NCBI GenBank assembly: GCA_001274695.2
Contig: LARU01000002.1
Location: 496,001 to 560,000 of the forward strand
Source: Azoarcus sp. PA01
GTDB lineage: Bacteria > Pseudomonadota > Gammaproteobacteria > Burkholderiales > Rhodocyclaceae
Reading direction: 5' to 3'
Length of the DNA stretch: 64,000 bases
The notes under the pieces were generated by a model that saw only the letters and a list, made by a program, of their open reading frames with translations, was not told the DNA's origin and did no database searches. The position numbers and the translations under genes are program-made. This document shows, in pieces, positions 18,878 to 29,153 of the stretch (position 1 is the stretch's first letter; the number at the start of each line of letters is the position of its first letter).

Positions 18878-19786
18878 TCACCCGCCTTCCCAGTAGCCCG
18901 ACGTGTTGTAGATGCCCTTGAGATAGTCGATGAAGGAGCGGACCTTGGCCGGCAAATAGCGTTGCTGCGGATATACGGCGTTGATGTCGTAAGTCGGCGC
19001 GGCGAAGTCGTCGAGGACCGTGACCAGTTCGCCGCGCTTGAGCTCGGCCTGGATTTCCCATGTCGAGCGCCAGCCGATGCCCAGACCCTGCTTGACCCAG
19101 CTGTAGAGCAGCTCCCCGTCGTTGCAGTCCAGGTCGCCCTCGACGCGCAGCGCAACGAGCCTGCCACCGCGCATGAAACTCCATCCCCGCTGCTGTCCCC
19201 CCTGCAGGTTGAAAGCGAGGCAGTTGTGGCGCGCCAGATCCTCGAGGGTGCGCGGCTCGCCATGACGCTCGCAATAGCCCGGCGTGCCACAGACCACGCG
19301 CCGATTCGGGAACAGCTTCACCGCTACATAGTTCGGATCCGTGACCTCGCCGATGCGGATCGCCATGTCATAGCCTTCGCGGACCAGATCGACGACACCG
19401 TCGGTGAGATTGAACGAGAGTTTCAGCTCCGGAAAGCGCGCCTTGAAGGCCGGCGCATGCGAGGCAACATGGCGCCGCCCGAAGGCAGCCGGGGCCGATA
19501 CCACGAGATGACCGCGCACCACATCCCGGCCGGCGCTGACCCCTGCTTCGATCGCGTCGAAATCCCGGATGAGTTGCCGGCACTCCTCGAGGAACTGTTC
19601 GCCTGGAGCGGTCAGCGTCAGCCCGCGCGTCGACCGGTGCATCAGCCGCACCGCGAGGCGCCTCTCGAGCGCATCCAGGCGTCGCCCCATGACGACGGGC
19701 GTGACCCCTTCGACGAGCGCCGCGGCCGCAAAGCTGCCCTTCTCGGCCACGAGGACGAAGCTGCGGATCTCAGTATAGCGGTCCAT
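18878..19786 (-). CDS. LysR-family transcriptional regulator
   Basis: A 302-residue LysR regulator. The N-terminal helix-turn-helix (MDRYTEIRSFVLVAEKGSFA onward, about residues 1-60) is followed by HRSTRGLTLTAPGEQFLEEC and a substrate-binding domain with YDMAIRIGEV. It resembles the CrgA/PA-type LysR group that often represses a neighbour. It converges on the pyk end of the glyoxylate operon; no divergent partner lies upstream (only tRNA-Pro), so its target cannot be named. The start at 19786 is where LysR homology begins; the longer open frame runs into the tRNA gene. Confidence 0.88.
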   Translation of the reverse strand: MDRYTEIRSFVLVAEKGSFAAAALVEGVTPVVMGRRLDALERRLAVRLMHRSTRGLTLTAPGEQFLEECRQLIRDFDAIEAGVSAGRDVVRGHLVVSAPAAFGRRHVASHAPAFKARFPELKLSFNLTDGVVDLVREGYDMAIRIGEVTDPNYVAVKLFPNRRVVCGTPGYCERHGEPRTLEDLARHNCLAFNLQGGQQRGWSFMRGGRLVALRVEGDLDCNDGELLYSWVKQGLGIGWRSTWEIQAELKRGELVTVLDDFAAPTYDINAVYPQQRYLPAKVRSFIDYLKGIYNTSGYWEGG

Positions 19787-20016
19787 GTGTCGATCGAGTC
19801 GAACAGCGAAGCTACGGCATTGGTCGGCACTGCGGATTCGGCCACCGCAATTGCCGCACTCTACAGGATATGGGCGAGACCCGAGCCACGAGTACCTCTG
19901 CGCAGAGACCACGACTCTTCGACGGGTTGCGGGCAAGCGTGGACCGATTTGGCGCGGGCGTGATCGGTGGTGAACATCCAGTGGATGCCGGCACCTTCGG
20001 CGCTGGGCTGTAAAGC

Positions 20017-20047
20017 AAAATGGCCAATCTTTCGACTGGCCATTTTT
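20017..20047 (-). terminator. Intrinsic terminator of tRNA-Pro
   Basis: AAAATGGCCA (20017-20026) and TGGCCATTTT (20037-20046) form a 10-bp stem with A/T-rich outer pairs that provide a T-run on either strand. It lies 12 bp past the 3' end of the tRNA on the minus strand and can act in both directions. Confidence 0.75.
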
Positions 20048-20058
20048 CCTGGTTCTAT

Positions 20059-20136
<78 letters not shown>

Positions 20137-20147
20137 CACAAGCGAGC

Positions 20148-20176
20148 ATTATAGCGATATTCTCGACATTTGCCAG
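20148..20176 (-). promoter_or_regulatory. Promoter of tRNA-Pro
   Basis: On the minus strand CTGGCA (20171-20176) and a perfect TATAAT (20148-20153) are separated by 17 bp. Transcription would begin near 20141, just before the tRNA 5' end at 20135. Confidence 0.75.
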
Positions 20177-20183
20177 TACTGGC

Positions 20184-20567
20184 TCAAGCCTTGAGGTGCT
20201 CCAGCGTGGTGACGATTTCCGAGCGCAGGTGCGCGATCAATGACCGCAGACGGGAAACTTCCTCGGCCTCTTCATGCTGGTGGATTGCCGTCTCGCCGAG
20301 CTTGTTGCGGGCGCCCGAGATGGTGAAGCCTTCCTCGTAGAGCAGCTCCCGGATGCGGCGGACGAGCAGGACTTCATGATGTTGATAGTAACGTCGGTTA
20401 CCGCGTCGCTTCACCGGCTTGAGCTGGGTGAATTCCTGTTCCCAGTAGCGGAGCACGTGCGGCTTGACGGCGCACAGTTCGCTGACCTCGCCGATCGTGA
20501 AATACCGCTTGGCCGGAATCGGAGGCAGTTGAGTTGCCGGCGTCTCGTTATGGCTGCTTGCTTGCAT
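20184..20567 (-). CDS. MerR-family transcriptional regulator downstream of ihfA
   Basis: A 127-residue MerR-type protein: [25 protein letters not shown] forms the helix-turn-helix (about residues 22-46), with RRGNRRYY as wing, and a C-terminal coiled-coil [20 protein letters not shown]. No metal-binding cysteines follow, so it is not a classical metal sensor. This small MerR protein is regularly found after ihfA in beta- and gammaproteobacteria; its target is not established. It overlaps the ihfA end by 20 bp. Confidence 0.9.
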   Translation of the reverse strand: MQASSHNETPATQLPPIPAKRYFTIGEVSELCAVKPHVLRYWEQEFTQLKPVKRRGNRRYYQHHEVLLVRRIRELLYEEGFTISGARNKLGETAIHQHEEAEEVSRLRSLIAHLRSEIVTTLEHLKA

Positions 20568-20859
20568 CGCTCAGCTGCTCCACGGCGGCCTTGAGTTTCT
20601 GACTGGCGTGAAAGGTCACGACCCGGCGCGCAGTGATCGGGATTTCCTCGCCCGTCTTCGGATTGCGACCCGGCCGCTGCGGCTTGTCGCGGAGCTGAAA
20701 ATTGCCGAAGCCCGAAAGCTTCACGCACTCGCCGCGTTCCAGCGCCTGGCGGATCTCCTCGAAAAAGCCTTCCACCATGTCCTTGGCTTCGCGCTTGTTG
20801 AGGCCGACCCGCTCGAACAGCAGGTCAGCCAGTTCCGCTTTGGTCAGGGTCACGTTCAT
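20548..20859 (-). CDS. ihfA: Integration host factor subunit alpha
   Basis: A 103-residue HU/IHF-fold protein: MTLTKAEL-like start ([19 protein letters not shown]), [30 protein letters not shown] with the beta-arm intercalating Pro in the RNPKTGE segment. It forms the IHF heterodimer with IhfB (50474-50758) to bend DNA. It lies 4 bp after pheT, as in most proteobacteria. The ATG at 20859 is chosen by homology; the open frame upstream overlaps pheT. Confidence 0.97.
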   Translation of the reverse strand: MNVTLTKAELADLLFERVGLNKREAKDMVEGFFEEIRQALERGECVKLSGFGNFQLRDKPQRPGRNPKTGEEIPITARRVVTFHASQKLKAAVEQLSDASKQP

Positions 20860-20863
20860 TGCA

Positions 20864-23242
20864 CTATCCACGCAGCCGCGCCCCCAACGAGGTTTCCGCA
20901 TGGCGGACGATCGCTTCGACCGCCGCATCCACTTCGGCGTCTTCGAGCGTGCGCTGAGTATCTTGCATCAACACCCTGAACGCAAGGCTCTTTTTTCCCG
21001 TATCGATGCCTTTGCCATGGTAGACGTCGAACAGCTCTATCCCCATCACAATCGCCGGCGCCGCCTCGCGCATGACCTCGATCACCCGCGCCGCAGTCAA
21101 CGCCTGCTCGACGACCAGCGCGACGTCACGCGTGACGGCGGGTTGCCGGGAAATCTCGCGATACGCGGGCAGATCAGCCAGGATCGCAGCGTCCAGCTCG
21201 ATCTCGAACACGATGGGTGCGGTTCCCATTTCGTAGCGCTGCACCCAGACCGGGTGGATCTCGCCGAGCAGTCCGATCCTCCGGCCGTCGAGCATGATGC
21301 TGGCGGCGCGCCCCGGATGCAGCGCGGGATCGGACAACCGTTCGAAGCCGAGCGCGCGCGGCGCAAAAAGTGCTTCGACGTCGCTCTTCACGTCGTAGAA
21401 ATCGACCTGTCGGCTCGCAGCGCCCCACTGTTCGGGCAACGCAAGACCCGCCGCGAGCCCCGCGACGCGCAGCGGTTGATGAAAGCCGGCGACCGGCTCG
21501 CCGTCCGCCTTGCGTTCGAAGCAGCGGCCGATCTCGAACACGCGCACCCTGCCCTGCTGGCGCTTGCGATTCGCGACCAGATTCGCCGCAAGCCCCGGGA
21601 TCAGGCTGGAGCGCATCACGCTCATCTGGCTCGCGATCGGATTCGCCAGGCGGATCGGTTCGGCGTTTGCGCAGAAATCCCGCTCCCAGGCTTCCTCGAC
21701 GAACGCGTAGTTGACGACCTCCTGGAAATCGCGCGCCGCCAGAAGATGGCGAACATCCCACGCCGAACGGCCCGACTCGGAACGGTCGAGCATCATCAGG
21801 GAACCTTGCGGCGCGCAGGCCGGAATCGCGTCGTAGCCGTGCAGGCGCGCGACCTCCTCGATCAGGTCTTCCTCGATCTCGATGTCGAAGCGGAACGACG
21901 GCGGGGTGACGAGCAGCGCGTCGCCCGCACGTTCGACCGACAGATGCACACCTTCGAGCAGCCTCACGATCGCGTCGTCGCCGAGATCGATACCCAGCAG
22001 GCGGCGGGCGCGCGCAGGGCGCAACCGGACTGCCGGGCGCGCCGGCAGGTGGTCCTTGGCGACTGCTTCCTCGACAGGTCCCGCAGCGCCGCCGCAGATG
22101 TCGAGAATGAGCCGGGTTGCCCGCTCGATCGCCCGTCCCGCAAGTTCGAAATCGACGCCGCGCTCGAAACGATGCGACGCGTCCGAGACGAAGCCGTAGC
22201 TGCGTGCGCGCCCGGCGATGGCCGCCGGCGCGAAGAATGCGCTCTCGAGGAACACATCGACGGTGTCGAGCGTGATGCCGCTGTCTTCACCACCCATGAC
22301 GCCGGCAAGGGCCAGCGCATGCGCCTCGTCCGCGATCAGCAGCGTGTCGGCCGCGGGAACGACGGTCTGCTCGTTGAGCAGCCGCACTTTTTCGCCGGCG
22401 TGCGGATAGCGGACGTGGATCGCGCCGACGAGCTTCGCATTGTCGAATGCGTGCAGCGGCTGTCCCAGTTCAAGCATCACGTAGTTGGTCACGTCGACGA
22501 GCGCGCTGATCGAGCGCACGCCGCTGCGCTGCAGGCGCTGCTTCATCCAGTCGGGCGTCGGCGCCTTCGCAGCGACGCCGCGCACGATGCGGCTGCAATA
22601 ACGCGGGCAACCTTCGGGAGCGTCGAGGACGACCAGCCTGCGGTCATCGATGGCTGGCACCACCGCGTCGATCTGCGGCAGTGCGAGCGGCTGGCCGGTC
22701 AAGGCCGCGACTTCACGCGCGACTCCGGCGAGGCTGAGACAGTCCGAGCGGTTCGGGGTGAGCTTGATCGTGAAGAGCGTGTCGTCGAGCGCGAGGAAAT
22801 TGCGGATGTCCTGCCCGATCGGAGCATTGCCGGGCAACTCGAGCAAACCGCCGTGGTCGTCCGACAATCCCAGTTCGCGCGCGGAGCAGAGCATGCCGAA
22901 GGATTCGACGCCGCGCAGCTTTGCCGCCTTGATGTCGAAACCGGGCAGTTTTGCCCCCACCATCGCGCAGGGAACGCGCAGGCCGGCTGCCGCATTCGGC
23001 GCGCCGCAGACGATCTGCAGCAACTCGTCCTGCCCCACGTCAACTTTGCAGAGCTTCAGCTTGTCGGCGTTGGGATGCTTCTCGGCCTCGATGATGCGGC
23101 CGACGACGACGCCGGAGAATGCCGCGGCGGCAGGTACCGCCTCTTCGACTTCAAGACCCGCCATCGTCAGCAGGTGGCCGAGGGACTCGCTGTCGAGCGG
23201 AGGATTGACGAGGCTCCGCAACCAGTGTTCCGAAAATTGCAT
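20864..23242 (-). CDS. pheT: Phenylalanyl-tRNA synthetase beta subunit
   Basis: A 792-residue protein of normal length. The N-terminal tRNA-binding OB domain (about residues 40-150, with [16 protein letters not shown]) is followed by the B3/B4 editing region, B5 domain, the synthetase-like core and a C-terminal anticodon-binding FDX-ACB domain ([24 protein letters not shown] segment near residue 700). It works with PheS. It starts 7 bp after pheS. Confidence 0.98.
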   Translation of the reverse strand: MQFSEHWLRSLVNPPLDSESLGHLLTMAGLEVEEAVPAAAAFSGVVVGRIIEAEKHPNADKLKLCKVDVGQDELLQIVCGAPNAAAGLRVPCAMVGAKLPGFDIKAAKLRGVESFGMLCSARELGLSDDHGGLLELPGNAPIGQDIRNFLALDDTLFTIKLTPNRSDCLSLAGVAREVAALTGQPLALPQIDAVVPAIDDRRLVVLDAPEGCPRYCSRIVRGVAAKAPTPDWMKQRLQRSGVRSISALVDVTNYVMLELGQPLHAFDNAKLVGAIHVRYPHAGEKVRLLNEQTVVPAADTLLIADEAHALALAGVMGGEDSGITLDTVDVFLESAFFAPAAIAGRARSYGFVSDASHRFERGVDFELAGRAIERATRLILDICGGAAGPVEEAVAKDHLPARPAVRLRPARARRLLGIDLGDDAIVRLLEGVHLSVERAGDALLVTPPSFRFDIEIEEDLIEEVARLHGYDAIPACAPQGSLMMLDRSESGRSAWDVRHLLAARDFQEVVNYAFVEEAWERDFCANAEPIRLANPIASQMSVMRSSLIPGLAANLVANRKRQQGRVRVFEIGRCFERKADGEPVAGFHQPLRVAGLAAGLALPEQWGAASRQVDFYDVKSDVEALFAPRALGFERLSDPALHPGRAASIMLDGRRIGLLGEIHPVWVQRYEMGTAPIVFEIELDAAILADLPAYREISRQPAVTRDVALVVEQALTAARVIEVMREAAPAIVMGIELFDVYHGKGIDTGKKSLAFRVLMQDTQRTLEDAEVDAAVEAIVRHAETSLGARLRG

Positions 23243-23249
23243 GATTCGA

Positions 23250-24281
<1,032 letters not shown>

Positions 24282-24304
24282 TTACGTGCCGTGGAAAATT
24301 CAGG

Positions 24305-24334
24305 AAAAAAAAAGGAGGCCAGGCCTCCTTTTTT
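24305..24334 (-). terminator. Terminator/attenuator between rplT and pheS
   Basis: GGAGG-CCAGG-CCTCC flanked by nine A's on one side and six T's on the other. On the minus strand it is a short GC stem followed by nine T's, a textbook intrinsic terminator 15 bp after the rplT stop. Position matches where pheST attenuation occurs in enterobacteria, but no leader peptide rich in Phe was seen. Confidence 0.85.
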
Positions 24335-24348
24335 CATGCCGCATGCTG

Positions 24349-24708
24349 TTACGCAGCGAGTTTGGCCCGGGCTTGGTCGGCAAGCGCCGCAAATGCGGCT
24401 TTGTCGAACACCGCCAGATCGGCCAGAACTTTGCGATCCACTTCGATCGCCGCCTTTTTCAGGCCGTTCATGAACGTGCTGTACGTCAGCCCGACTTCAC
24501 GCGCTGCGGCGTTGATACGCGCAATCCACAGCGCGCGGAACTGGCGCTTGCGCTGGCGACGGTCACGGTAGGCGTATTGCCCGGCCTTCATCACCGCCTG
24601 CTTGGCGATACGGTAGACGTTCTTGCGGCGACCGCGGTAACCCTTGGCTTGATCGAGAACCTTCTTGTGGCGTGCGCGGGCGGTTACCCCACGTTTAACT
24701 CTGGACAT
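24349..24708 (-). CDS. rplT: 50S ribosomal protein L20
   Basis: A 119-residue protein starting [20 protein letters not shown] with the basic N-terminal arm and the globular part ending [15 protein letters not shown]. It binds 23S rRNA early in large-subunit assembly and in many bacteria represses its own operon. It lies 12 bp after rpmI. Confidence 0.98.
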   Translation of the reverse strand: MSRVKRGVTARARHKKVLDQAKGYRGRRKNVYRIAKQAVMKAGQYAYRDRRQRKRQFRALWIARINAAAREVGLTYSTFMNGLKKAAIEVDRKVLADLAVFDKAAFAALADQARAKLAA

Positions 24709-24720
24709 GGCGGTCTCCTA

Positions 24721-24918
24721 TCAAGCGTAAGGCAGCATTGCGCGGATTAGCTTTTCGTCGGCGGCGTGGACTCCCGTCATGCCGCGCAGCTGGCGCTTGC
24801 TCTTGGTGGTTTTCTTGGTAAGGATGTGGCGCTTGAACGCCTGGGACCGCTTGATCCCGCCACTAGCGCGAACCTTGAACCGCTTCGCGGCTCCGCTCTT
24901 GGTCTTCATCTTGGGCAT
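24721..24918 (-). CDS. rpmI: 50S ribosomal protein L35
   Basis: A 65-residue very basic protein [20 protein letters not shown] with the typical [20 protein letters not shown] segment. It lies in the infC-rpmI-rplT order; the 141-bp gap after infC may hold the L20-responsive leader, though no structure was worked out. Confidence 0.98.
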   Translation of the reverse strand: MPKMKTKSGAAKRFKVRASGGIKRSQAFKRHILTKKTTKSKRQLRGMTGVHAADEKLIRAMLPYA

Positions 24919-25059
24919 TGCTAACTCCAGGTTTATGAATGCCGTCAGGTAGCGTCGCCATGCGGCGCGTTTTCAACCTGACACCACTTGTTTTCCGGCA
25001 GGCTTGCTGCCGGTAGTTGCCTCTCGCCGGAGAGCGGGAGGCAAATTCCGTATCGCGGA

Positions 25060-25581
25060 TCAGCGGTTCTTCTTCGGCGAGATCACCATGATCATCTGAC
25101 GCCCTTCCATCTTGGGCATCTGCTCGACCTGTCCGATCTCTTCCAGATCCGCCTTCACACGCTCAAGCTGCCGCAGCCCGAATTCCTGGTGAGCCATCTC
25201 GCGTCCGCGAAAGCGCAACGTGACTTTGCACTTGTCACCTTCCTCGAGAAAACGCTTCAAGTTCCGCAGCTTGATCTGGTAGTCGTTCTCATCCGTCGCC
25301 GGACGGAGCTTGACTTCCTTGATCTGCACCTGCTTTTGCTTGAGCCGGGCTTCGTGGGCCTTTTTCTGCTCCTGGTACTTGAACTTGCCGAAATCCATCA
25401 CCCGGCATACCGGGGGCTGCGCCATCGGCGCAATTTCGACCAGATCCAGACCAGCCTCTTCGGCCGCGTTCAGGGCTGCATTCAGCGAAACAATGCCGAG
25501 GGGCTCGCCGTCCTCGCCGACCAGACGGACTTCAGGCGCGCTGATCTCTTCATTGACGCGCTGCTTTTTTTCTTGAGCGAT
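25060..25581 (-). CDS. infC: Translation initiation factor IF-3 with ATC start codon
   Basis: A 173-residue IF-3. Translation from ATC at 25581 gives (M)[20 protein letters not shown], the conserved N-terminal domain, followed by the linker and C-domain ([17 protein letters not shown], then [17 protein letters not shown]). The first ATG at 25425 would remove the whole N-domain. GGAG lies about nine bases before the ATC. Rare AUU/AUC starts in infC are the known basis of autoregulation, since IF-3 rejects non-standard start codons. It follows thrS by 28 bp. Confidence 0.95.
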   Translation of the reverse strand: MAQEKKQRVNEEISAPEVRLVGEDGEPLGIVSLNAALNAAEEAGLDLVEIAPMAQPPVCRVMDFGKFKYQEQKKAHEARLKQKQVQIKEVKLRPATDENDYQIKLRNLKRFLEEGDKCKVTLRFRGREMAHQEFGLRQLERVKADLEEIGQVEQMPKMEGRQMIMVISPKKNR

Positions 25582-25609
25582 GGTTCAGTTCTCCACGAAT
25601 GCCAAAAAA

Positions 25610-27526
25610 TCAGATCGAGCCCGACCGCGCCTCAATTTCGCGCTGCCAACGCTCGATCAGTGTATCGAGGGGCATCTGGCCAAGATCCTGACCTCCCCGC
25701 ACGCGCACCGCGACGACTCCTGCCGCCTTTTCCTTCTCGCCGATGACAATCTGGTAAGGCAGCTTGTGCACGCTATGTTCGCGGATTTTATAGTTAATCT
25801 TTTCGTTACGCAAATCCGCCTCGACCCGGAAACCCGCCTGCTTCAGCCGTCTGGCGACTTCGGTTGCGTAGTCCGCCTGCCCTTCGGAAATGTTCAGCAC
25901 AACGGCGTGGACCGGAGCCAGCCACAGCGGCAGGGCGCCGGCGTAGTGCTCGATCAGGATGCCGATGAAACGCTCGAGCGAGCCGAGGATCGCACGGTGC
26001 AGCATCACCGGGTAGTGCTTCGCGTTGTCCTCGGCGACGAACTCGGCTCCCAGCCGCACCGGAAGGTTGAAATCGAGCTGCAGGGTTCCGCACTGCCACA
26101 CGCGGTTGAGACAGTCTTTCAGCGAGAACTCGATCTTCGGTCCGTAGAACGCGCCTTCGCCCGGCTGCAAGTCGTACGCGAGCCCCTGCGCGGCGAGCGC
26201 CGCCGCGAGCGCCGCTTCCGCGGCATCCCACTGCTCGTCGGTACCGACGCGCTTGGCCGGGCGCGTCGATAGCTTGATCAGGATCTCGGTGAAGCCGAAG
26301 TCCGCGTAGACTTTCTGCAACAGCGCGATGAACGCCGCCGATTCGGCCTGCACCTGATCGTCGGCGCAGAAGATGTGCGCGTCGTCCTGCACGAAGTTGC
26401 GCACCCGCATGATGCCGTGCAGCGCGCCCGAGGGCTCGTTTCGGTGACAGGAGCCGAACTCGGCCATGCGCAGCGGCAGGTCGCGGTAGCTCTTCAACCC
26501 CTGGTTGAAGATCTGGATGTGGCACGGACAGTTCATCGGCTTGACCGCGAAGTCGCGCTTCTCGGACTGGGTCGTGAACATCAGCTCCGAGTACATGTCC
26601 CAGTGGCCGGACTTTTCCCACAGTGAGCGGTCGACGATCTGCGGCGTTTTGACTTCCTGATAACCGTTTTCGAGGATCGTGCGACGCATGTACTGCTCGA
26701 CCTGCTGCCACAGGGTCCAGCCTTTCGCGTGCCAGAACACCATGCCCGGCGCCTCTTCCTGGATATGGAAGAGGTCGAGCAGCCGGCCGAGCTTGCGGTG
26801 ATCGCGCTTTTCGGCCTCCTCGAGCATGTGGAGGTAGCTTTCAAGGTCTTCCTTCTTCGCCCACGCGGTGCCGTAGATGCGCTGCAGCATCTCGTTCTTC
26901 GAGTCGCCACGCCAGTAGGCGCCGGCGACTTTCGTCAGCTTGAAGACCTTGAGCTTGCCGGTCGAAGGCACGTGCGGCCCGCGACACAGATCGATGAAAT
27001 CTCCTTGACGATACAGCGACACATCCTCGGCCTGCGGGATCGAGGCGATGATTTCGGCCTTGTAGTGCTCGCCCTGGGACTTGAAGAATTCGACCGCCTT
27101 GTCGCGCGGCCAGACTTCACGAGAGACCGGAATCTCGCGCCGGGCAAGCTCGGCCATGCGTTTTTCGATCTTCTCGAGGTCCTCCGGCGTGAACGGACGC
27201 TTGTAGGCGAAATCGTAATAGAAGCCGTTCTCGATCACGGGGCCGATTGTCACCTGCGCTTCGGGGAACAGTTCCTTGACCGCATGCGCAAGCAGGTGCG
27301 CGGTCGAATGACGGATCACGTCGAGCCCTTCGTCACCTTTTTCGGTAACGATCGCCAGCGGCGTGTCGGCCTCGATTCGATACGAGAGGTCGACGAGTCG
27401 TCCATCCACTTTGCCGGCGAGCGCCGCTTTCGCCAACCCTGCACCGATCGACGAGGCGACCTCGGATACCGTGACAGGATGATCGAAGCTGCGTACAGAA
27501 CCGTCGGGAAGCGTGATATTCGGCAT
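25610..27526 (-). CDS. thrS: Threonyl-tRNA synthetase
   Basis: A 638-residue enzyme. It begins [20 protein letters not shown] (TGS domain), then the editing domain with [16 protein letters not shown], the class II core with [23 protein letters not shown] (zinc Cys) and [17 protein letters not shown] motif, and the anticodon domain at the C-terminus. The start at 27526 matches the family; the frame extends 28 codons upstream into a terminator. First gene of the thrS-infC-rpmI-rplT-pheST-ihfA set. Confidence 0.98.
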   Translation of the reverse strand: MPNITLPDGSVRSFDHPVTVSEVASSIGAGLAKAALAGKVDGRLVDLSYRIEADTPLAIVTEKGDEGLDVIRHSTAHLLAHAVKELFPEAQVTIGPVIENGFYYDFAYKRPFTPEDLEKIEKRMAELARREIPVSREVWPRDKAVEFFKSQGEHYKAEIIASIPQAEDVSLYRQGDFIDLCRGPHVPSTGKLKVFKLTKVAGAYWRGDSKNEMLQRIYGTAWAKKEDLESYLHMLEEAEKRDHRKLGRLLDLFHIQEEAPGMVFWHAKGWTLWQQVEQYMRRTILENGYQEVKTPQIVDRSLWEKSGHWDMYSELMFTTQSEKRDFAVKPMNCPCHIQIFNQGLKSYRDLPLRMAEFGSCHRNEPSGALHGIMRVRNFVQDDAHIFCADDQVQAESAAFIALLQKVYADFGFTEILIKLSTRPAKRVGTDEQWDAAEAALAAALAAQGLAYDLQPGEGAFYGPKIEFSLKDCLNRVWQCGTLQLDFNLPVRLGAEFVAEDNAKHYPVMLHRAILGSLERFIGILIEHYAGALPLWLAPVHAVVLNISEGQADYATEVARRLKQAGFRVEADLRNEKINYKIREHSVHKLPYQIVIGEKEKAAGVVAVRVRGGQDLGQMPLDTLIERWQREIEARSGSI

Positions 27527-27568
27527 GATCTCGAGGCCTCGGACAAATGTTTCGACGAATTGTGGACG

Positions 27569-27601
27569 AAAAAAAAGTGCGGGCGAACCGCACTTTTTTT
27601 T
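27569..27601 (-). terminator. Intrinsic terminator between tRNA-Val and thrS
   Basis: AAAAAAGTGCGG (arms ending 27582) and CCGCACTTTTTT around a GCGAA loop, with eight A's and eight to nine T's outside. It is a strong terminator in both directions, placed 80 bp after the tRNA-Val 3' end and 43 bp before the thrS start, so it ends the tRNA transcript. thrS must then use a promoter in the remaining short gap or depend on readthrough. Confidence 0.88.
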
Positions 27602-27681
27602 CTGGAGCACTACAGCGGAGCCCGATTTTCAGTTTCCGGCTTCGGCAGTAGTTCGGAACATCACGGTCCAGCTCCATATGT

Positions 27682-27758
27682 TGGTAGGCGCGATTGGACT
27701 CGAACCAACGACCCCCACCATGTCAAGGTGGTGCTCTAACCAGCTGAGCTACGCGCCT
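27682..27758 (-). tRNA. tRNA-Val (anticodon GAC)
   Basis: A 77-nt cloverleaf on the minus strand beginning AGGCGCGTAGCTCAGCTGG and ending in CGCGCCTA-CCA (CCA encoded). The anticodon loop in CACCTTGACATGGTG reads GAC. T-loop GTTCGAGTC is standard. Confidence 0.96.
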
Positions 27759-27772
27759 GCTAAGAGCTGCGC

Positions 27773-27801
27773 AGTATAGGCATGCCCGCCATGCAGCGCA
27801 A
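27773..27801 (-). promoter_or_regulatory. Promoter of tRNA-Val
   Basis: On the minus strand TTGCGC (27796-27801) and TATACT (27773-27778) are 17 bp apart; the start would fall near 27766, a few bases before the tRNA. Confidence 0.7.
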
Positions 27802-27977
27802 TAGTCTGCGCAAAACTTTTTGCGGAACGGGTTTTTTCTCGGGGATTTCCTTCAAGTCCTCACGGCCCGATGCAGGCGAGTCGCGCGACGCGCGGCGGAT
27901 CGGCAACGAGAAGTTGCAGCGACGGAAATGAAACGCACACTTGTCGGTCCAATTGCAGTGAAACAGGAGGTTTCTCG

Positions 27978-28631
27978 ATGACGACGCATGAGGGTGGTTT
28001 TGTCTCACGGCTATCCGGCAGGTGGGTCGGCGTGCTGGGGCTTGCGCTGCTGGTGGCCGGCACGGGCGCGGGACAGGCGGCGCCGGCGTCATCGCCCGCG
28101 ACGGCGGTTTTCGCCGGGGGCTGCTTCTGGTGCATGGAGCCGCCGTTCGACGGGCTCGACGGCGTCGTGTCGACGACCTCCGGCTACACTGGGGGACACG
28201 TCCCAAATCCGCGCTACGAGGCAGTCTCCTCGGGACGCACCGGGCATGCCGAGGCAGTGCGGATCGAGTACGACCCGGAGAAAATCAGCTATGAACAGCT
28301 GCTCGACGTGTTCTGGCGCAATATCGATCCCACCGATCCCGGGGGGCAGTTCTGCGACCGGGGCAGCCAGTACCGGGCACAGATTTTCTATCAAAATGAG
28401 GGGCAGCGGGCGGCTGCCGAGCGCTCGCGTGCCGCGCTCGTCGCAAACAAACCGTTTGACGAGCCCGTCGTCACTGAAATCGTGCCGGCGCCGAAATTCT
28501 ATCCGGCCGAAGACTACCACCAGGACTACTACCTGAAAAATCCGCTGCGCTACAAGTTCTATCGGCACCGCTGCGGGCGCGACCAGCGGCTCGAAGCCCT
28601 GTGGGGCGTGGATGACGGAGAGAAGAAGTGA
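27978..28631 (+). CDS. msrA: Exported peptide-methionine (S)-S-oxide reductase MsrA
   Basis: A 217-residue MsrA with active site GGCFWC (nucleophile C49), YDPEKISYEQLLDVFWRNIDPT and GSQYRAQIF. Unlike cytosolic MsrA it has an N-terminal hydrophobic stretch VGVLGLALLVAGTGAGQAAP (about residues 17-36), a probable signal peptide, so it likely repairs oxidised proteins in the periplasm. AGGAGG lies seven bases before the ATG. It overlaps msrB by one base. Confidence 0.93.
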   Translation: MTTHEGGFVSRLSGRWVGVLGLALLVAGTGAGQAAPASSPATAVFAGGCFWCMEPPFDGLDGVVSTTSGYTGGHVPNPRYEAVSSGRTGHAEAVRIEYDPEKISYEQLLDVFWRNIDPTDPGGQFCDRGSQYRAQIFYQNEGQRAAAERSRAALVANKPFDEPVVTEIVPAPKFYPAEDYHQDYYLKNPLRYKFYRHRCGRDQRLEALWGVDDGEKK

Positions 28632-29119
28632 TGAACAGACGGCTCTTTCTTGCAGCCCTTTTCGGTAGCGCGGCGGCACCGCTCGTTCGCTCGGTCGAAC
28701 AGAGCACCGAAGCCCCGCCGAAAATCGGGAAAATTCACCGCAGCGACGAGGAGTGGCGAAAGCTCCTCACGCCCGAGCAGTTCCGCATACTGCGGCGCGA
28801 CGGGACAGAACCCGCTGGCAGCAGCCCGCTGAACGACGAGAAGAGAAACGGCGAATACGTCTGCGCCGGCTGCGAGCTCCCGCTCTTCACGTCGGACATG
28901 AAGTACGACAGCGGCACCGGCTGGCCGAGTTTCTTCACGACGATTCCGGGGCACGTCGAAACGAAGCTCGACTTCAGGATGATCCTGCCGCGCACGGAGT
29001 ATCACTGCGCGCGCTGCGAGGGGCACCACGGCCATGTGTTCGACGACGGCCCGCGGCCGACCGGCAAGCGCTGGTGCAACAACGGCGTCGCGCTGAAATT
29101 CGTGCCGGCGCCCGGTTAG
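28631..29119 (+). CDS. msrB: Exported peptide-methionine (R)-S-oxide reductase MsrB
   Basis: A 162-residue MsrB (SelR). Zinc cysteines are C78/C81 (CAGC) and C126/C129 (CARC); the catalytic cysteine is C149 in RWCNNGVALKF. SGTGWPSF is conserved. The N-terminus MNRRLFLAALFGSAAAPL resembles a Tat or Sec signal with twin Arg. Coupled to msrA by TGATG, so both methionine sulfoxide epimers are repaired outside the cytoplasm. A GTG one codon upstream is an alternative start. Confidence 0.92.
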   Translation: MNRRLFLAALFGSAAAPLVRSVEQSTEAPPKIGKIHRSDEEWRKLLTPEQFRILRRDGTEPAGSSPLNDEKRNGEYVCAGCELPLFTSDMKYDSGTGWPSFFTTIPGHVETKLDFRMILPRTEYHCARCEGHHGHVFDDGPRPTGKRWCNNGVALKFVPAPG

Positions 29120-29153
29120 AGACCGCTGCACCCGGGCCCACGCGGTGCGCGCT

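Noticed and set aside
24305..24334. Phe-codon leader peptide for pheST attenuation
   Set aside because: A terminator is present but no short ORF with Phe codons was found before it.
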